Shown: positions 29,200 to 37,998, counted from the first letter of the stretch. The stretch: 64,000 nt of DNA from Pseudomonas sp. SST3 (GCF_003325755.1 NZ_QORI02000012.1:115109-179108); one strand, 5' to 3'. Made by a program: numbers and translations. The notes: generated by a model from the sequence alone, not told the origin.

Positions 29200-29646
29200 A
29201 TGGATGCATTCATGCAAGCGGCAATCGCCGAAGCGAAGAAGGGCCTGGCGGAAGGTGGCATTCCGATCGGCTCGGTGATCGTCCATCGTGGACAGATCAT
29301 CGGCCGCGGGCACAACCGGCGCGTGCAGCAGGGCAGTGCCGTGCTGCACGGGGAGATGGATGCCTTCGAAAATGCCGGCCGACAACCAGCCAATGTCTAT
29401 GCCGAGTCGGTTCTTTACACCACGTTATCGCCCTGCTCGATGTGCAGCGGGGCCATCCTGCTCTACGGAATTCCCCGGGTGGTGATCGGCGAGAATCAGA
29501 CCTTTATGGGCGAGGAGCTATTGTTGCGCGGTCGCGGCGTTGAGGTCGAAGTGCTACAGGACGCCAGCTGCGTAGAGATGATGCGCAGCTTCATCGCCAA
29601 TAGTCCCGAACTATGGAACGAGGATATCGGGGAGACGAGTCAGTGA
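29200..29646 (+). CDS. Cytosine deaminase, Fcy1-like cytidine-deaminase fold
   Basis: A 148-residue zinc deaminase. Zinc ligands are H50 in LHGEMDAFE with catalytic E52, and C79 and C82 in SPCSMCSGAI. The sequence closely parallels yeast cytosine deaminase Fcy1 along its length (GGIPIGSVIV, LYTTLSPC, YGIPRVVIGEN and the final WNEDIGE). It is therefore a better fit to cytosine deaminase than to tRNA or guanine deaminases. It would convert cytosine to uracil in pyrimidine salvage. AGGAG precedes the ATG. Its 3' end overlaps the convergent trkH gene by seven bases. Confidence 0.85.
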   Translation: MDAFMQAAIAEAKKGLAEGGIPIGSVIVHRGQIIGRGHNRRVQQGSAVLHGEMDAFENAGRQPANVYAESVLYTTLSPCSMCSGAILLYGIPRVVIGENQTFMGEELLLRGRGVEVEVLQDASCVEMMRSFIANSPELWNEDIGETSQ

Positions 29647-31091
29647 CGCCAGAATGACGGTGTCAGCAACACCAGCACGGTGATGATCTCCAGGCGGCCA
29701 AGCAGCATGCCGACGGACAGCAGCCACTTTGCGGCATCCGGGAGGGTCGAGAAGTTGCCCGCCGGGCCGATAATCGGACCCAGGCCAGGACCCACGTTGC
29801 AGACCGCCGAAGCCGCTCCCGTGAGCGCGGTGATCGGGTCCAGCCCAAGCAGCGCCAAACAGAGCGCCAACACCCCGATGGTCATGGTGATGAAGAAAGA
29901 GAAAGTCAGAATCGAACGGACGATTTCTTCATCGAGGTTGTGCCCGTTGTACTGCTGACGGATTACCGCGCGCGGGTGAACAAGCTGCTTGAGGTTCGAG
30001 CGCAACAGGGCATAGGCGACCTGAAAGCGGAACATCTTCAAGCCGCCGGATGTCGAGCCGGAGCACCCGCCTAGGAACGTCAGATAGAAAAACACCATTA
30101 CGGCAAATCCACCCCACTGGGTGTAATCGTTCACTGCAAAGCCCGTCGTGGTGATCACGGATACCACGCTGAACGTCACGATACGCAGCGAGTCGAGTAG
30201 GTTGTCGTCATGGTTGAGCCAGTACCAGCCGCTGAACAAAAGGCTGGTAATGGTCAGCATCAGCAGGAAGCCACGCACCTGCTGGTCGCCGAGCAATGCG
30301 TTGCGATTTCCGCGTGCCGTGGCGACATACAGTGTGAATGGCAAACTACCCAGGATCATGAAGAAGATCGCTACCCAATGCGATGCGGGGCTGAACTTGC
30401 CGAGCGAAGCATCCGATGTCGAATAGCCTCCCGTCGCCACGGTCGACATCGCATGGTTGATGGCGTCGAAGCCGCTCATCCCCGACAGCCAGAATGCGAT
30501 GAAGGCTGCCAGCGTGAATGTCAGGTAGATCGCAATCAGATACTTGCCGGCCATGTGCGAGCGCGGCATGACTTTCTCTGACCAGTCCGATGACTCGGTC
30601 TGGAACAGCCGCATGCCGCCGACCCGCAGCAGCGGGAGAATCGCCACCGCCATGCCAATGAATCCAATACCGCCAAGCCAGTGCAGCAGCGACCGCCACA
30701 TCAACAGGCCGGGCGACGCGCTATCCAGCCCTGAAAGCACCGTCGCGCCAGTCGTAGTGATACCGGACATGGTTTCGAAGAATGCGTCGGTATAGCTGAT
30801 GTGCTGAATGAGCATCAGCGGCAAGGCAGCGAAGCAGCAGACAGTCACCCAGCTGACGGTGGTCAGAAAATACATGTCGCGCGGGCGCAGATGGGTGTTG
30901 GCCGGTCGCCCTGGCGCGACCAGGGCAAAGCCGCAGCCGAATGTAATAAGGCTCGCCCAAAGGAATGCCTGGAGATCGTCGGTGCGATCAAAGGCAAACA
31001 ACGTGATCATCGGAATGACCATGCTGACTGCCAGGGTGATCAGGAAAATGCCGAGAATGAAACCGATAATACGCAGGGTCGGCAAGGCCAT
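29640..31091 (-). CDS. trkH: Trk potassium uptake transmembrane protein TrkH
   Basis: A 483-residue membrane protein, the usual length of Pseudomonas TrkH. It carries the four P-loop filter repeats, e.g. GITTTGATVLSG, MSTVATGGYSTSD, TTTGFAVNDYTQWG and AVCNVGPGLGP. TrkH works with cytosolic TrkA, which is not in the window. The ATG at 31091 starts the first membrane helix; an open frame continues upstream with no helix or ribosome site, so the longer form is unlikely. Confidence 0.94.
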   Translation of the reverse strand: MALPTLRIIGFILGIFLITLAVSMVIPMITLFAFDRTDDLQAFLWASLITFGCGFALVAPGRPANTHLRPRDMYFLTTVSWVTVCCFAALPLMLIQHISYTDAFFETMSGITTTGATVLSGLDSASPGLLMWRSLLHWLGGIGFIGMAVAILPLLRVGGMRLFQTESSDWSEKVMPRSHMAGKYLIAIYLTFTLAAFIAFWLSGMSGFDAINHAMSTVATGGYSTSDASLGKFSPASHWVAIFFMILGSLPFTLYVATARGNRNALLGDQQVRGFLLMLTITSLLFSGWYWLNHDDNLLDSLRIVTFSVVSVITTTGFAVNDYTQWGGFAVMVFFYLTFLGGCSGSTSGGLKMFRFQVAYALLRSNLKQLVHPRAVIRQQYNGHNLDEEIVRSILTFSFFITMTIGVLALCLALLGLDPITALTGAASAVCNVGPGLGPIIGPAGNFSTLPDAAKWLLSVGMLLGRLEIITVLVLLTPSFWRH

Positions 31092-31279
31092 TGGTGATTG
31101 CTGCTCGGCTCGAAAATGAGCCCGCCATTCTACGCCAGTCGCAGCGGCAGTAAACCGGCGATCGGCCTGCTGAAAAATCTTTTGCAGCACCCTCTGCGGG
31201 CCTCTTCCCAAGTTCGTGGCGATGGATAGAATAGCCGCCCGGCGCCGGCCCTTTGCCGGTTTCTCGGTGTTCACCTTCC

Positions 31280-31651
31280 ATGTCGATCGACAACCCATGC
31301 CTCACGTGCGGCGCCTGCTGCGCGTATTTTCGTGTGTCTTTCTTTTGGGGCGAATGCGCCTCATCCGGCGGTACTGTTCCCGATAGCGCCACCGTGCAGG
31401 TCAACCCATTCCACGTGGCGATGCTCGGGACGGAATCCAAACCTGCACGATGCGTCGGTTTGATGGGCGATGTGGGGTGCGGTGTGCGCTGCACGATGTA
31501 TGAGCAGCGCTCAAGCACGTGCCGCGAATTCGAGGCGTCCTGGGCTGATGGTCAGCACAACGCTCACTGCGATGCGGCCCGGGCAGCCCATGGCCTGCCT
31601 CCGCTGACACCACCACTGGCGCCACAAGTGGCACCTGACCGGGTGGCCTGA
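31280..31651 (+). CDS. YkgJ-family cysteine-cluster protein
   Basis: A 123-residue soluble protein with the UPF0153/YkgJ cysteine pattern: CLTCGACCAYF at residues 7-17, RCVGLMGDVGCGVRCTMYEQR in the middle and STCREF after it. Such clusters are thought to bind zinc or an iron-sulfur cluster. No activity is known. The ATG at 31280 begins just before the first cysteine cluster. It is divergent from trkH. Confidence 0.88.
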   Translation: MSIDNPCLTCGACCAYFRVSFFWGECASSGGTVPDSATVQVNPFHVAMLGTESKPARCVGLMGDVGCGVRCTMYEQRSSTCREFEASWADGQHNAHCDAARAAHGLPPLTPPLAPQVAPDRVA

Positions 31652-31739
31652 CCGTCTCCGCCGGCAGAGTCTTACCATTGCCACCGCGCAAAGAACGTAT
31701 CGGGGCCCTAGAATGTCCGATTCGTTTTTGGAGGTGGTG

Positions 31740-32306
31740 ATGGACGCTCTTGACCTGTTACTCAACCGCGTTTCTGTTGCGCGGCTCGCTGATCCGGCAC
31801 CGAATGCCGCGCAGCTGGATCTGATCTTTCGCGCCGCACTGCGCGCTCCGGACCATGGCCAGCTTCGTCCGTGGCGTTTCCTGACGGTTCAGGGCGACGC
31901 CCGGGAGCGCCTGGGTGAGGTGTTCGCCGAGGCACTTGGCTTGCGCCAGCCGGACGCCGCTGAGGAAGCGCTACGCAAGGCGCAAAAGATGCCGCTGCGT
32001 GCGCCAATGGTGCTGGTGGTTATCGCCCGGGTCCTGCCACACCCCAAGATTCCTGATTCAGAGCAGGTGCTCGCGGTCGCCTGTGCGGCCCACGGTGTGT
32101 TGTTGGCAGCTCACGCGCAGGGCCTGGGCGCGGTCTGGCGTACCGGCGAGTTTGCCTATGATCGGCATGTGGCCGAGCGGTTGGGCCTGGCCGAGAACGA
32201 GCAGGTGCTCGGCTTCATCTACCTGGGAACGCCGGAAGGTAATCTGCGGACCCCTCCGGAGTTGGATCCTCGGTCCTTCGTTAATCAGTGGGACCGCGCA
32301 CGATAG
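31740..32306 (+). CDS. Nitroreductase-family flavoprotein (YdjA type)
   Basis: A 188-residue FMN-dependent oxidoreductase of the short YdjA group. FMN-contacting segments seen are RAALRAPDHGQLRPWRFL near residues 28-45 and GLGAVWRTGEFAYD near 133. The C-terminal GFIYLGTPEG is typical. The physiological substrate is unknown; relatives reduce nitro compounds poorly. GGAGGTGG lies just before the ATG at 31740. It converges on cpxA with three bases between. Confidence 0.9.
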   Translation: MDALDLLLNRVSVARLADPAPNAAQLDLIFRAALRAPDHGQLRPWRFLTVQGDARERLGEVFAEALGLRQPDAAEEALRKAQKMPLRAPMVLVVIARVLPHPKIPDSEQVLAVACAAHGVLLAAHAQGLGAVWRTGEFAYDRHVAERLGLAENEQVLGFIYLGTPEGNLRTPPELDPRSFVNQWDRAR

Positions 32307-32309
32307 TGC

Positions 32310-33659
32310 TCAATGCGGATGCGGCAGGGTTGACCCTGTCACGCTCAGCGGAAGCTTCAAGCCGGCGATGAAACCGCCATCCGGGTGATTGCCCAGCAGC
32401 AGTTCACCGCCATGGCGTTCAGCCGCGCGGCGGGCTATCGCCAATCCCAATCCATGGCCGGCGGTGGTCTGTCCCGGTGCGCGGAAGAATGGCTCACTCA
32501 GTTGCGCGAGGTGGGCTTCATCCACACCGGGCCCGTGATCACGGATGCTCAACAGCAACCAGCCATTATCGATGCTGGCGTCTAACTCGATCGGCGCACC
32601 CTCGGGATTGAAGCGCAACGCATTGCGCAGCAGATTATCCAGCGCTCGCTCAAGCATGTCCGGCCAGCCGTTCAGCACGATATCGGGGGCTATCCGAGTT
32701 TCGACGCGTTGGGCGGGGGCGACGATGCGCGCATTCTCTTCCAGCTGCTGAAAGATCGACGCCAGATTGACGGGGGTCGTCGCGCCTGGCTCGGCGTCCA
32801 GTCGCGCCAATTCCAAAATCTCGCTGATCAACGCTTCGAGTCGGTCACATTCCTTGGCTAGCCGCGGCCAGATAACTTCTCGCTCCTCCGGGGTCGCCCG
32901 TTCGGCGAGCGCCAGGGCTATGCGCAAGCGTGCAAGCGGTGAACGTAGCTCGTGGGAGACGTCACGTAGCAGCTGGCGCTGGCTGCCGATCAGGCTTTGC
33001 AGCCGTGCGCCCATTCGGTTGAAGTCCTTGGCCAGCACGCCGAGTTCGTCGCGCCTGGTGGCCAGGCGGGCGAGCGAGTTCTGCTGATACGCCGTCTGTC
33101 CAAGGTCGTGCACGGCGCCCCGAAGGCGATCGAGAGGGCGGGTGATAGACAGGGTAAGCAGCAGGCTGAAGCCGGCCAGCACGACCAGCGCGATGGCAAT
33201 CGCGCTTAGCGGCCAGAACAGGCTGTCGCGATGCCAGGCCTGCAGTTCTGAGTTTGGAATGCGATAGATGAATAGGTAGGTTTCGCCGCTGAGCGGGCTG
33301 GTGTAATCGGCGGTGAGTCGTCGCCAGGGTAAGCGCCCCGAGCGGTTTTCCTGACGCGCTTCAAACGCGGCGGCGCGTGCGGGAAACGTCCCGCGAATAA
33401 CCGGTTGGCCGTTCTCAGCGAGCACCTGCACATCGACGTGGAAGCGATGCCGGTGTCGTTCGAGCAGAAACTGCGCAGGCAGAGGGCCTTGGCGCTCATA
33501 GACTCTGGTCCAGACCTCGGCCAGATCCTTCACCCCGGGATGCCGGTTGATGATCCAGGTGTCCTGGTTCAGTGCATGACCAAGCAGCATGGCGAGGCCT
33601 GCCACCAAAGCGATGGCGACCCAGAATGTCGCGAGGATGCGCCAGAACAGGGATCGCAC
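32310..33659 (-). CDS. cpxA: Sensor histidine kinase CpxA
   Basis: A 449-residue membrane kinase with a first membrane helix at about 8-28, a periplasmic sensor domain (about 30-165) and a second helix (about 167-190). A HAMP domain, the HisKA box with the phospho-histidine in LRDVSHELRSPLARL, and an ATPase domain with N box, DHGPGVD and GHGLGLAIARRAAERHGG follow. It starts with GTG nine bases after GGAG. It is the last gene of a cpxR, spy-like, cpxA set, the same order as PA3204-PA3206 of P. aeruginosa. It should sense envelope stress and phosphorylate CpxR. Confidence 0.9.
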   Translation of the reverse strand: MRSLFWRILATFWVAIALVAGLAMLLGHALNQDTWIINRHPGVKDLAEVWTRVYERQGPLPAQFLLERHRHRFHVDVQVLAENGQPVIRGTFPARAAAFEARQENRSGRLPWRRLTADYTSPLSGETYLFIYRIPNSELQAWHRDSLFWPLSAIAIALVVLAGFSLLLTLSITRPLDRLRGAVHDLGQTAYQQNSLARLATRRDELGVLAKDFNRMGARLQSLIGSQRQLLRDVSHELRSPLARLRIALALAERATPEEREVIWPRLAKECDRLEALISEILELARLDAEPGATTPVNLASIFQQLEENARIVAPAQRVETRIAPDIVLNGWPDMLERALDNLLRNALRFNPEGAPIELDASIDNGWLLLSIRDHGPGVDEAHLAQLSEPFFRAPGQTTAGHGLGLAIARRAAERHGGELLLGNHPDGGFIAGLKLPLSVTGSTLPHPH

Positions 33660-33690
33660 CAGTCAGTTCTCCAAGGCAAAACCCGGCGCG

Positions 33691-33710
33691 GCGCCTCGAT
33701 GACTAGGCGC
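33691..33710 (-). terminator. Hairpin between the spy-like gene and cpxA
   Basis: GCGCCT (33691-33696) and AGGCGC (33705-33710) pair across an 8-base loop; outer bases add partial GC pairing. There is no T-tract, so it is more likely an attenuator or a transcript-processing hairpin than a full terminator. Confidence 0.35.
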
Positions 33711-33739
33711 GGGCCGGGCGGGTTGGTTTTGGCTAGCGG

Positions 33740-34144
33740 TCAGTTCTTCTGATCGCGCTCGGCTTTCCACTGTTCGAACTCGGCGCGCTCGGCTCGCTTG
33801 GCTTCCATTTTCTCGTGCATCGCGTCGAATTGCTTCTGCTGCTCAGGCTTAAGCAGATCGCGAATCTGCTTGTGGGTGTTTTCTTTGCTGCTCTTCAGCT
33901 CATCCTGCATCGCCTTGCGCTCGGCTTCTGGCAACTTGTCCAGATAACGCTGGGTGATTTCACGATGGTTCTTCATCTGTTTGCCCATCAATTCACGCAT
34001 TTCCCGCTTCTGTTCCTTTGTCAGATCCAGCTGTTCGAACGGGGCGTGTTTGCCGTGATGGCCGTGGCCACCGTCGGGCATGGCCACGGCAATGGCCGGA
34101 AGAGTCGAAGCGAAAAGCACGGCGATTAGGGTCTTGCGCATCAT
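33740..34144 (-). CDS. Spy/CpxP-family periplasmic protein
   Basis: A 134-residue secreted helical protein with a signal peptide cut near AVA (residue 21). A histidine-rich start (GGHGHHGKH) precedes two LTxxQ-type repeats, LTKEQKREMRELM and LKPEQQKQFDAM. CpxP and Spy proteins act as periplasmic chaperones; CpxP also dampens CpxA. Its place between cpxR and cpxA points to the CpxP role, and a CpxR-like box lies upstream. The histidine cluster may bind metal. AGGAG supports the first of two adjacent ATGs. Confidence 0.87.
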   Translation of the reverse strand: MMRKTLIAVLFASTLPAIAVAMPDGGHGHHGKHAPFEQLDLTKEQKREMRELMGKQMKNHREITQRYLDKLPEAERKAMQDELKSSKENTHKQIRDLLKPEQQKQFDAMHEKMEAKRAERAEFEQWKAERDQKN

Positions 34145-34254
34145 GAGGTCTCTCCTGTGTATGAAACCGATCGCCAGCAGCGCTTGCGCACGTTCTGGCT
34201 TCGACCGGATGAGCTCAGTCTAGGGCGCGCAAGGTCAAGGCCCGTCAGCTCAGG

Positions 34255-34270
34255 GTAAAGGCTGGGTAAA
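34255..34270. promoter_or_regulatory. CpxR box (GTAAA-N6-GTAAA)
   Basis: GTAAA at 34255-34259 and again at 34266-34270, separated by six bases (11 bp centre to centre), matches the known CpxR direct repeat. It lies 111-126 bases upstream of the spy-like gene, in the gap after cpxR. A third GTAAA at 34285-34289 falls inside the end of cpxR. It suggests autoactivation of the spy-like gene and cpxA. Confidence 0.6.
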
Positions 34271-34275
34271 GCCGA

Positions 34276-34953
34276 TCAGGAGGCGTAAAGGTAACCGCGG
34301 CTGCGTAGCGCGACGATGCGCTGGCGTCCGTCGGGGTGCGGACCGAGCTTGCGGCGCAGGTTGCTGACATGCATGTCCAGACTGCGGTCATACAGGGTCA
34401 GCTTGCGCCCGAGTGCGAGCTGGGCCAGTGACTGCTTGTCCAGCGGGTCGCCTGGCTGACTGAGCAGCGCCTCGAGGATGCGACCTTCGGAAAGCGTCAG
34501 GGTTACCTCATGCTCGCCGACGCTGGCCACCCCACGGGCGGGGCTATAGCAAAGATCGCCCAGCTCAAGCTGGGTCGGCGTGCTTGCCGGCTGGCTGCGC
34601 CGTAGCACCGCGCGCAGCCGCGCGGTGAGCTCGCGGGGGTCGCAGGGCTTGGCCAGGTAATCATCGGCGCCCAGCTCCAGGCCGAGGATGCGGTCGAGCG
34701 GCTCGCCGCGCCCCGAGAGCATCAACACCGGTAGATCAGAATGTTCGCTGCGCAGCTGCTTGAGCAACTCCAGACCGCTGCCGTCAGGCAGCATCACATC
34801 GAGCACCACCGCCGCCGGCTGATGCTCAGCCAGCGCCGCCCGTGCGCTTTGCCCGTCATGGCAGGCGCGGGCGACAAATCCTTCTTGCGACAGCCAGCTC
34901 ACCAGCAACTCGCAGAGTTCTTCGTCGTCATCTATCAGCAGCAGTTCGCTCAT
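34276..34953 (-). CDS. cpxR: Response regulator CpxR (OmpR family)
   Basis: A 225-residue regulator with a receiver domain (acidic pocket LLIDDDEEL, phospho-aspartate in AVVLDVMLPDGSG near residue 52, lysine in YLAKPCDPREL). The OmpR-type winged-helix domain (about 130-225) contains LTLSEGRILEALLSQPG and the recognition segment RSLDMHVSNLRRKLG. It heads the cpxR, spy-like, cpxA set. A GTAAA repeat just downstream supports the CpxR assignment. Confidence 0.9.
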   Translation of the reverse strand: MSELLLIDDDEELCELLVSWLSQEGFVARACHDGQSARAALAEHQPAAVVLDVMLPDGSGLELLKQLRSEHSDLPVLMLSGRGEPLDRILGLELGADDYLAKPCDPRELTARLRAVLRRSQPASTPTQLELGDLCYSPARGVASVGEHEVTLTLSEGRILEALLSQPGDPLDKQSLAQLALGRKLTLYDRSLDMHVSNLRRKLGPHPDGRQRIVALRSRGYLYAS

Positions 34954-34971
34954 GCTTCGCTCGTATCCGCT

Positions 34972-35352
34972 TCAATTCAACCATTGCCGACGACGGCGTC
35001 CCCGCGTGGTCAGAACGCCCAGCAGGAAACCTAGTACACCGACGCCACCGCCCACAGCAAACCATTGTTGCTGGTCATTCAGCAGTTGAGGTTGCGCGTT
35101 CGGCTGCGCCTGTTGCAGCTGCATGCGCAGGCGATGGTTCTCCTGAGTTAGCTGCGCCAGCTGTGTTCGCTCGGCATCGGTAACTGTGCCGAGACTGCCG
35201 GACAGCTCTTCACGCCGCAGTTCGTTCTCGGATAGACGTTGCTCCAGCTCGGTCCGTCGTTCGGTGGTGGGATCGGTTGTACCTTCCTCGGCATGCACCA
35301 ATGGCATGGCGAAACTCGCGATAAGCAGCAGAGACAGCGAACCTTGGCGCAT
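34972..35352 (-). CDS. Small membrane-anchored coiled-coil protein, YgiM-like C-terminus
   Basis: A 126-residue protein with a signal peptide (about 1-21), a heptad-rich charged coiled coil (about 30-80: ERRTELEQRLSENELRREEL and the following residues), and a C-terminal membrane helix (QQQWFAVGGGVGVLGFLLGVL) ending in RGRRRRQWLN. The tail matches that of TIGR04211/YgiM proteins, but the SH3 domain that normally precedes the coil is absent. The function is unknown. It sits 18 bases upstream of cpxR and may be in the same transcript. AGGAG precedes the ATG. Confidence 0.75.
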   Translation of the reverse strand: MRQGSLSLLLIASFAMPLVHAEEGTTDPTTERRTELEQRLSENELRREELSGSLGTVTDAERTQLAQLTQENHRLRMQLQQAQPNAQPQLLNDQQQWFAVGGGVGVLGFLLGVLTTRGRRRRQWLN

Positions 35353-35427
35353 CGGAACTCCTTTTTCCTCAACAGGCCGTGGAAACCCTACGGCTTGACA
35401 GATACCTGGCGGCGTTAGCCGATCCGC

Positions 35428-35727
35428 TCAGGGAAAGACTTGCTTGAAGGGCTTGACCACTACCTCGCCGTAGACGCCGGCAGCTTTGTACGGATCAGCC
35501 GCAGCCCAGTCTTCGGCGGCCTGTAGGGACGCGAACTCGGCGACCACCAGGCTTCCGGTGAAGCCGGCAGCGCCCGGATCGTTACTGTCGATTGCTGGAT
35601 GCGGACCGGCCAGGACCATTCGACCCTCGTTTTTCAGCTGTTCGAGACGCGCCAGGTGAGCCGGGCGCGCAGCCAGGCGGTGTTCCAGCGAGTCGGGTAC
35701 ATCGGTGGCGATGATGGCGTAGAGCAT
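35428..35727 (-). CDS. yciI: YciI-family protein
   Basis: A 99-residue ferredoxin-like-fold protein with the YciI pattern: [28 protein letters not shown], then LAGPHPAID with the conserved histidine, and [18 protein letters not shown]. The function is unknown; the fold is related to muconolactone isomerase-like enzymes. It lies eight bases downstream of yciB, as in many gamma-proteobacteria. Confidence 0.92.
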   Translation of the reverse strand: MLYAIIATDVPDSLEHRLAARPAHLARLEQLKNEGRMVLAGPHPAIDSNDPGAAGFTGSLVVAEFASLQAAEDWAAADPYKAAGVYGEVVVKPFKQVFP

Positions 35728-35735
35728 GTTTACTC

Positions 35736-36317
35736 CTATGATTCTTCAGGTTCGGGTTGCATGTGGCGGACCAGATACACGGCCTGGCCCGCCATGAAAA
35801 GCAGCGTCAGCCCCAGGCTGCCGAAAACCTTGAAGTCGACCCAGATAGAGGGATAGACGAAGGCAACGAACAGATTGGTGAAGCCGCAGACGAGAAAGAA
35901 CAGGATCCAGGCGACATTCAGTTGCGCCCATTGTGCTGATTGCAATTGGACAGCGTGACCCATCATGCGCTGGATTAGTGGCTTTTCGCCAATGAAATGG
36001 CTGCCGGCGAAAACCAGCGCGAACACCCAGTTCAGCACCGGCGCCTTCCATTTGAGGATGGTTTCGCTGTGCAGCGCCAGCGTCAGCCCGCCAAACAGCA
36101 GGCATGCTCCCAGCGTCAGCCATTGACCCTTCTCGAGCCGGCGCTGGTAAGCGAACAGCGCGGTATACAGGATCAGCGAGCTGGCAACGAGCACTGCTGT
36201 GGCACTGAAGATACCGCCGACCGTGAAGCTGAGATCCGCCAGTGCAAAGGTCCTCGGCTCGAGCTTATAGGCCACGAAGAACAGCAGCAGCGGAATGAAG
36301 TCGACGATTTGTTTCAC
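35736..36317 (-). CDS. yciB: Inner-membrane-spanning protein YciB (septation protein A)
   Basis: A 193-residue membrane protein with five or six hydrophobic segments and the family motifs [12 protein letters not shown] at the start, [16 protein letters not shown] near residue 105 and [19 protein letters not shown] near 150. YciB homologues support septation and envelope integrity, interacting with elongation and division proteins. It is probably co-transcribed with yciI and is divergent from yciV. Confidence 0.92.
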   Translation of the reverse strand: MKQIVDFIPLLLFFVAYKLEPRTFALADLSFTVGGIFSATAVLVASSLILYTALFAYQRRLEKGQWLTLGACLLFGGLTLALHSETILKWKAPVLNWVFALVFAGSHFIGEKPLIQRMMGHAVQLQSAQWAQLNVAWILFFLVCGFTNLFVAFVYPSIWVDFKVFGSLGLTLLFMAGQAVYLVRHMQPEPEES

Positions 36318-36494
36318 GAAGAGAGCCAGAAGCGGTATGTGGCCGGCATAATAACAAACCGCGCTTTTGGCGGAACGCTGTCAGCCGGCCATTTCCTGAA
36401 CATGGCGCAAGCTTTGGCGAAGTGGATGATGGCACGAGCGCCGGCACGGACGGTCAGTAACTGTATGTCGCCAGCCCCATGGAGAAGGTCCCGA

Positions 36495-37361
36495 ATGATT
36501 GTTGATCTGCATTGCCACAGTACCGCGTCGGACGGCGTATTGGCGCCTGATGCGCTGGTTGAGCGGGCACATGCACGCGGTATCGGGTTGCTCGCCCTGA
36601 CTGATCACGACACGTTGGAAGGCCTCGATGTTGCCCGCGCCGCGGCGGACTCGCTAGGGGTCCGGCTGGTCAACGGTATCGAACTTTCATGCGTGTGGGG
36701 CGGCGCGACCGTTCACATTCTCGGCTATGCCTTTCGCCGGGACGCAGCCGCCCTGCAGGAGGCCATCGCGCAACTGCACGAGGGTCGTTGGCGTCGGGCG
36801 GAATTGATCGCCCAACGCCTGGAGGCAAAGGGAATGCCGGGTGCGCTGGAAGGGGCACGGGCCGTCCAGCAGGAGCTGGGCGACAGCGGCAACGCCCCGG
36901 CGCGTCCGCACTTCGCCGATTTCCTGGTGCGTGCCGGTCATGTGCGTGACCGTGCCGAAGCGTTTCGCAAGTGGCTTGGCTCGGGCAAGCTTGGCGATGT
37001 CAAACAACACTGGCCGAGTCTCGAGCAAACCGTGACTACGCTGCGCGAGGCCGGCGCCTGGATCAGCCTGGCGCACCCTTGGCAGTATGAATTCACTCGT
37101 AGCAAGCGGCGGCGCCTGGTGGCAGAGTTTGCCCAGGCCGGTGGGCATGCGCTGGAAGTGGTCAACGGCATGCAGCCGCTGGAGCAGGTTGGCGGCCTGT
37201 CGATTCTGGCGCGTGAGTTTGGCCTGATGGCCAGTGTCGGCAGCGATTTCCATGCGCCAGGCGACTGGTCGGAGTTGGGGATGTATCGGTCCTTGCCGGA
37301 AGATCTGCAACCGCTGTGGAGGCATTTCGATCATGAACCATGCGAGTCTGTTGCCCGCTGA
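36495..37361 (+). CDS. yciV: PHP-domain nuclease YciV (RNase AM, 5'-3' exonuclease)
   Basis: A 288-residue PHP phosphoesterase. Metal-binding motifs seen are DLHCHSTASDG at residues 4-14, TDHDTLEG near 35, NGIELSC, ISLAHPWQY near 195 and SDFHAPGDW near 250. Family members degrade short RNA 5'-3' and trim 5S and other rRNA ends, and hydrolyse 3',5'-nucleotide bisphosphates. GGAG lies ten bases before the ATG. It starts a block yciV-yciO-trpS-scpA-scpB on one strand. Confidence 0.9.
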   Translation: MIVDLHCHSTASDGVLAPDALVERAHARGIGLLALTDHDTLEGLDVARAAADSLGVRLVNGIELSCVWGGATVHILGYAFRRDAAALQEAIAQLHEGRWRRAELIAQRLEAKGMPGALEGARAVQQELGDSGNAPARPHFADFLVRAGHVRDRAEAFRKWLGSGKLGDVKQHWPSLEQTVTTLREAGAWISLAHPWQYEFTRSKRRRLVAEFAQAGGHALEVVNGMQPLEQVGGLSILAREFGLMASVGSDFHAPGDWSELGMYRSLPEDLQPLWRHFDHEPCESVAR

Positions 37362-37374
37362 GCAGGGAGTTTCC

Positions 37375-37998
37375 ATGAGCCAGTTTTTTCAGATACACCC
37401 GGAAAATCCGCAGGCCAGGCTGGTCAAGCAGGCCGTGGAAATCATTCGCAACGGCGGCGTGGTGGTCTATCCCACCGACTCGTCCTACGCCATCGGCTGC
37501 GCGATGGGTAACAAGGCAGGCATCGAACGTATCCGCCGCCTGCGCCAGCTGGACGACAAGCACAACTTCACCTTGGTCTGCCGCGACCTATCCCAGCTCG
37601 GCCTCTTCGCCAAGGTGGATACCGCGGCTTTTCGCCTGCTCAAGACGCACCTGCCAGGGCCATACACCATCATCCTCACCGCCACTCGCGAAGTCCCACG
37701 GATGCTTCTGCATCCCAAGCGCCGCACGATTGGCTTGCGGGTCCCTGGGCAGCCCATCGCTCAAGCGCTGCTCGCCGAGCTGGGCGAGCCGCTGATGAGC
37801 GTCAGCCTGATTCTGCCCGGTGAAGCCGAGCCGATGAGCGACCCCTACGAAATGCGTGATGCGCTGGAGCATCAGGTAGACCTGATCATCGACGGCGGTT
37901 ACGGTGGCGTCGAAGCCTCCACCGTCATCAGCCTGGTGGACGGCGATCCGGAAGTGGTGCGTGTCGGCTGCGGGGATCCCGCGCCGTTCGCCGCCTGA
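37375..37998 (+). CDS. yciO: YciO, threonylcarbamoyl-AMP synthase-like (Sua5/YrdC fold)
   Basis: A 207-residue YrdC-fold protein with the nucleotide/RNA-binding segments GGVVVYPTDSSYAIGC near 30-45, KHNFTLVCRDLS near 63, LPGPYTIILTATREVP and RTIGLRVPG. YciO is a paralogue of TsaC with weak or different activity; TsaC itself is expected elsewhere. The ATG at 37375 follows AGGGAG by six bases and is 13 bases after the yciV stop. Confidence 0.88.
   Translation: MSQFFQIHPENPQARLVKQAVEIIRNGGVVVYPTDSSYAIGCAMGNKAGIERIRRLRQLDDKHNFTLVCRDLSQLGLFAKVDTAAFRLLKTHLPGPYTIILTATREVPRMLLHPKRRTIGLRVPGQPIAQALLAELGEPLMSVSLILPGEAEPMSDPYEMRDALEHQVDLIIDGGYGGVEASTVISLVDGDPEVVRVGCGDPAPFAA

Noticed and set aside
31092..31298. 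N-terminal extension of TrkH
   Set aside because: No ribosome site, not membrane-like, and it would overlap the divergent YkgJ gene.
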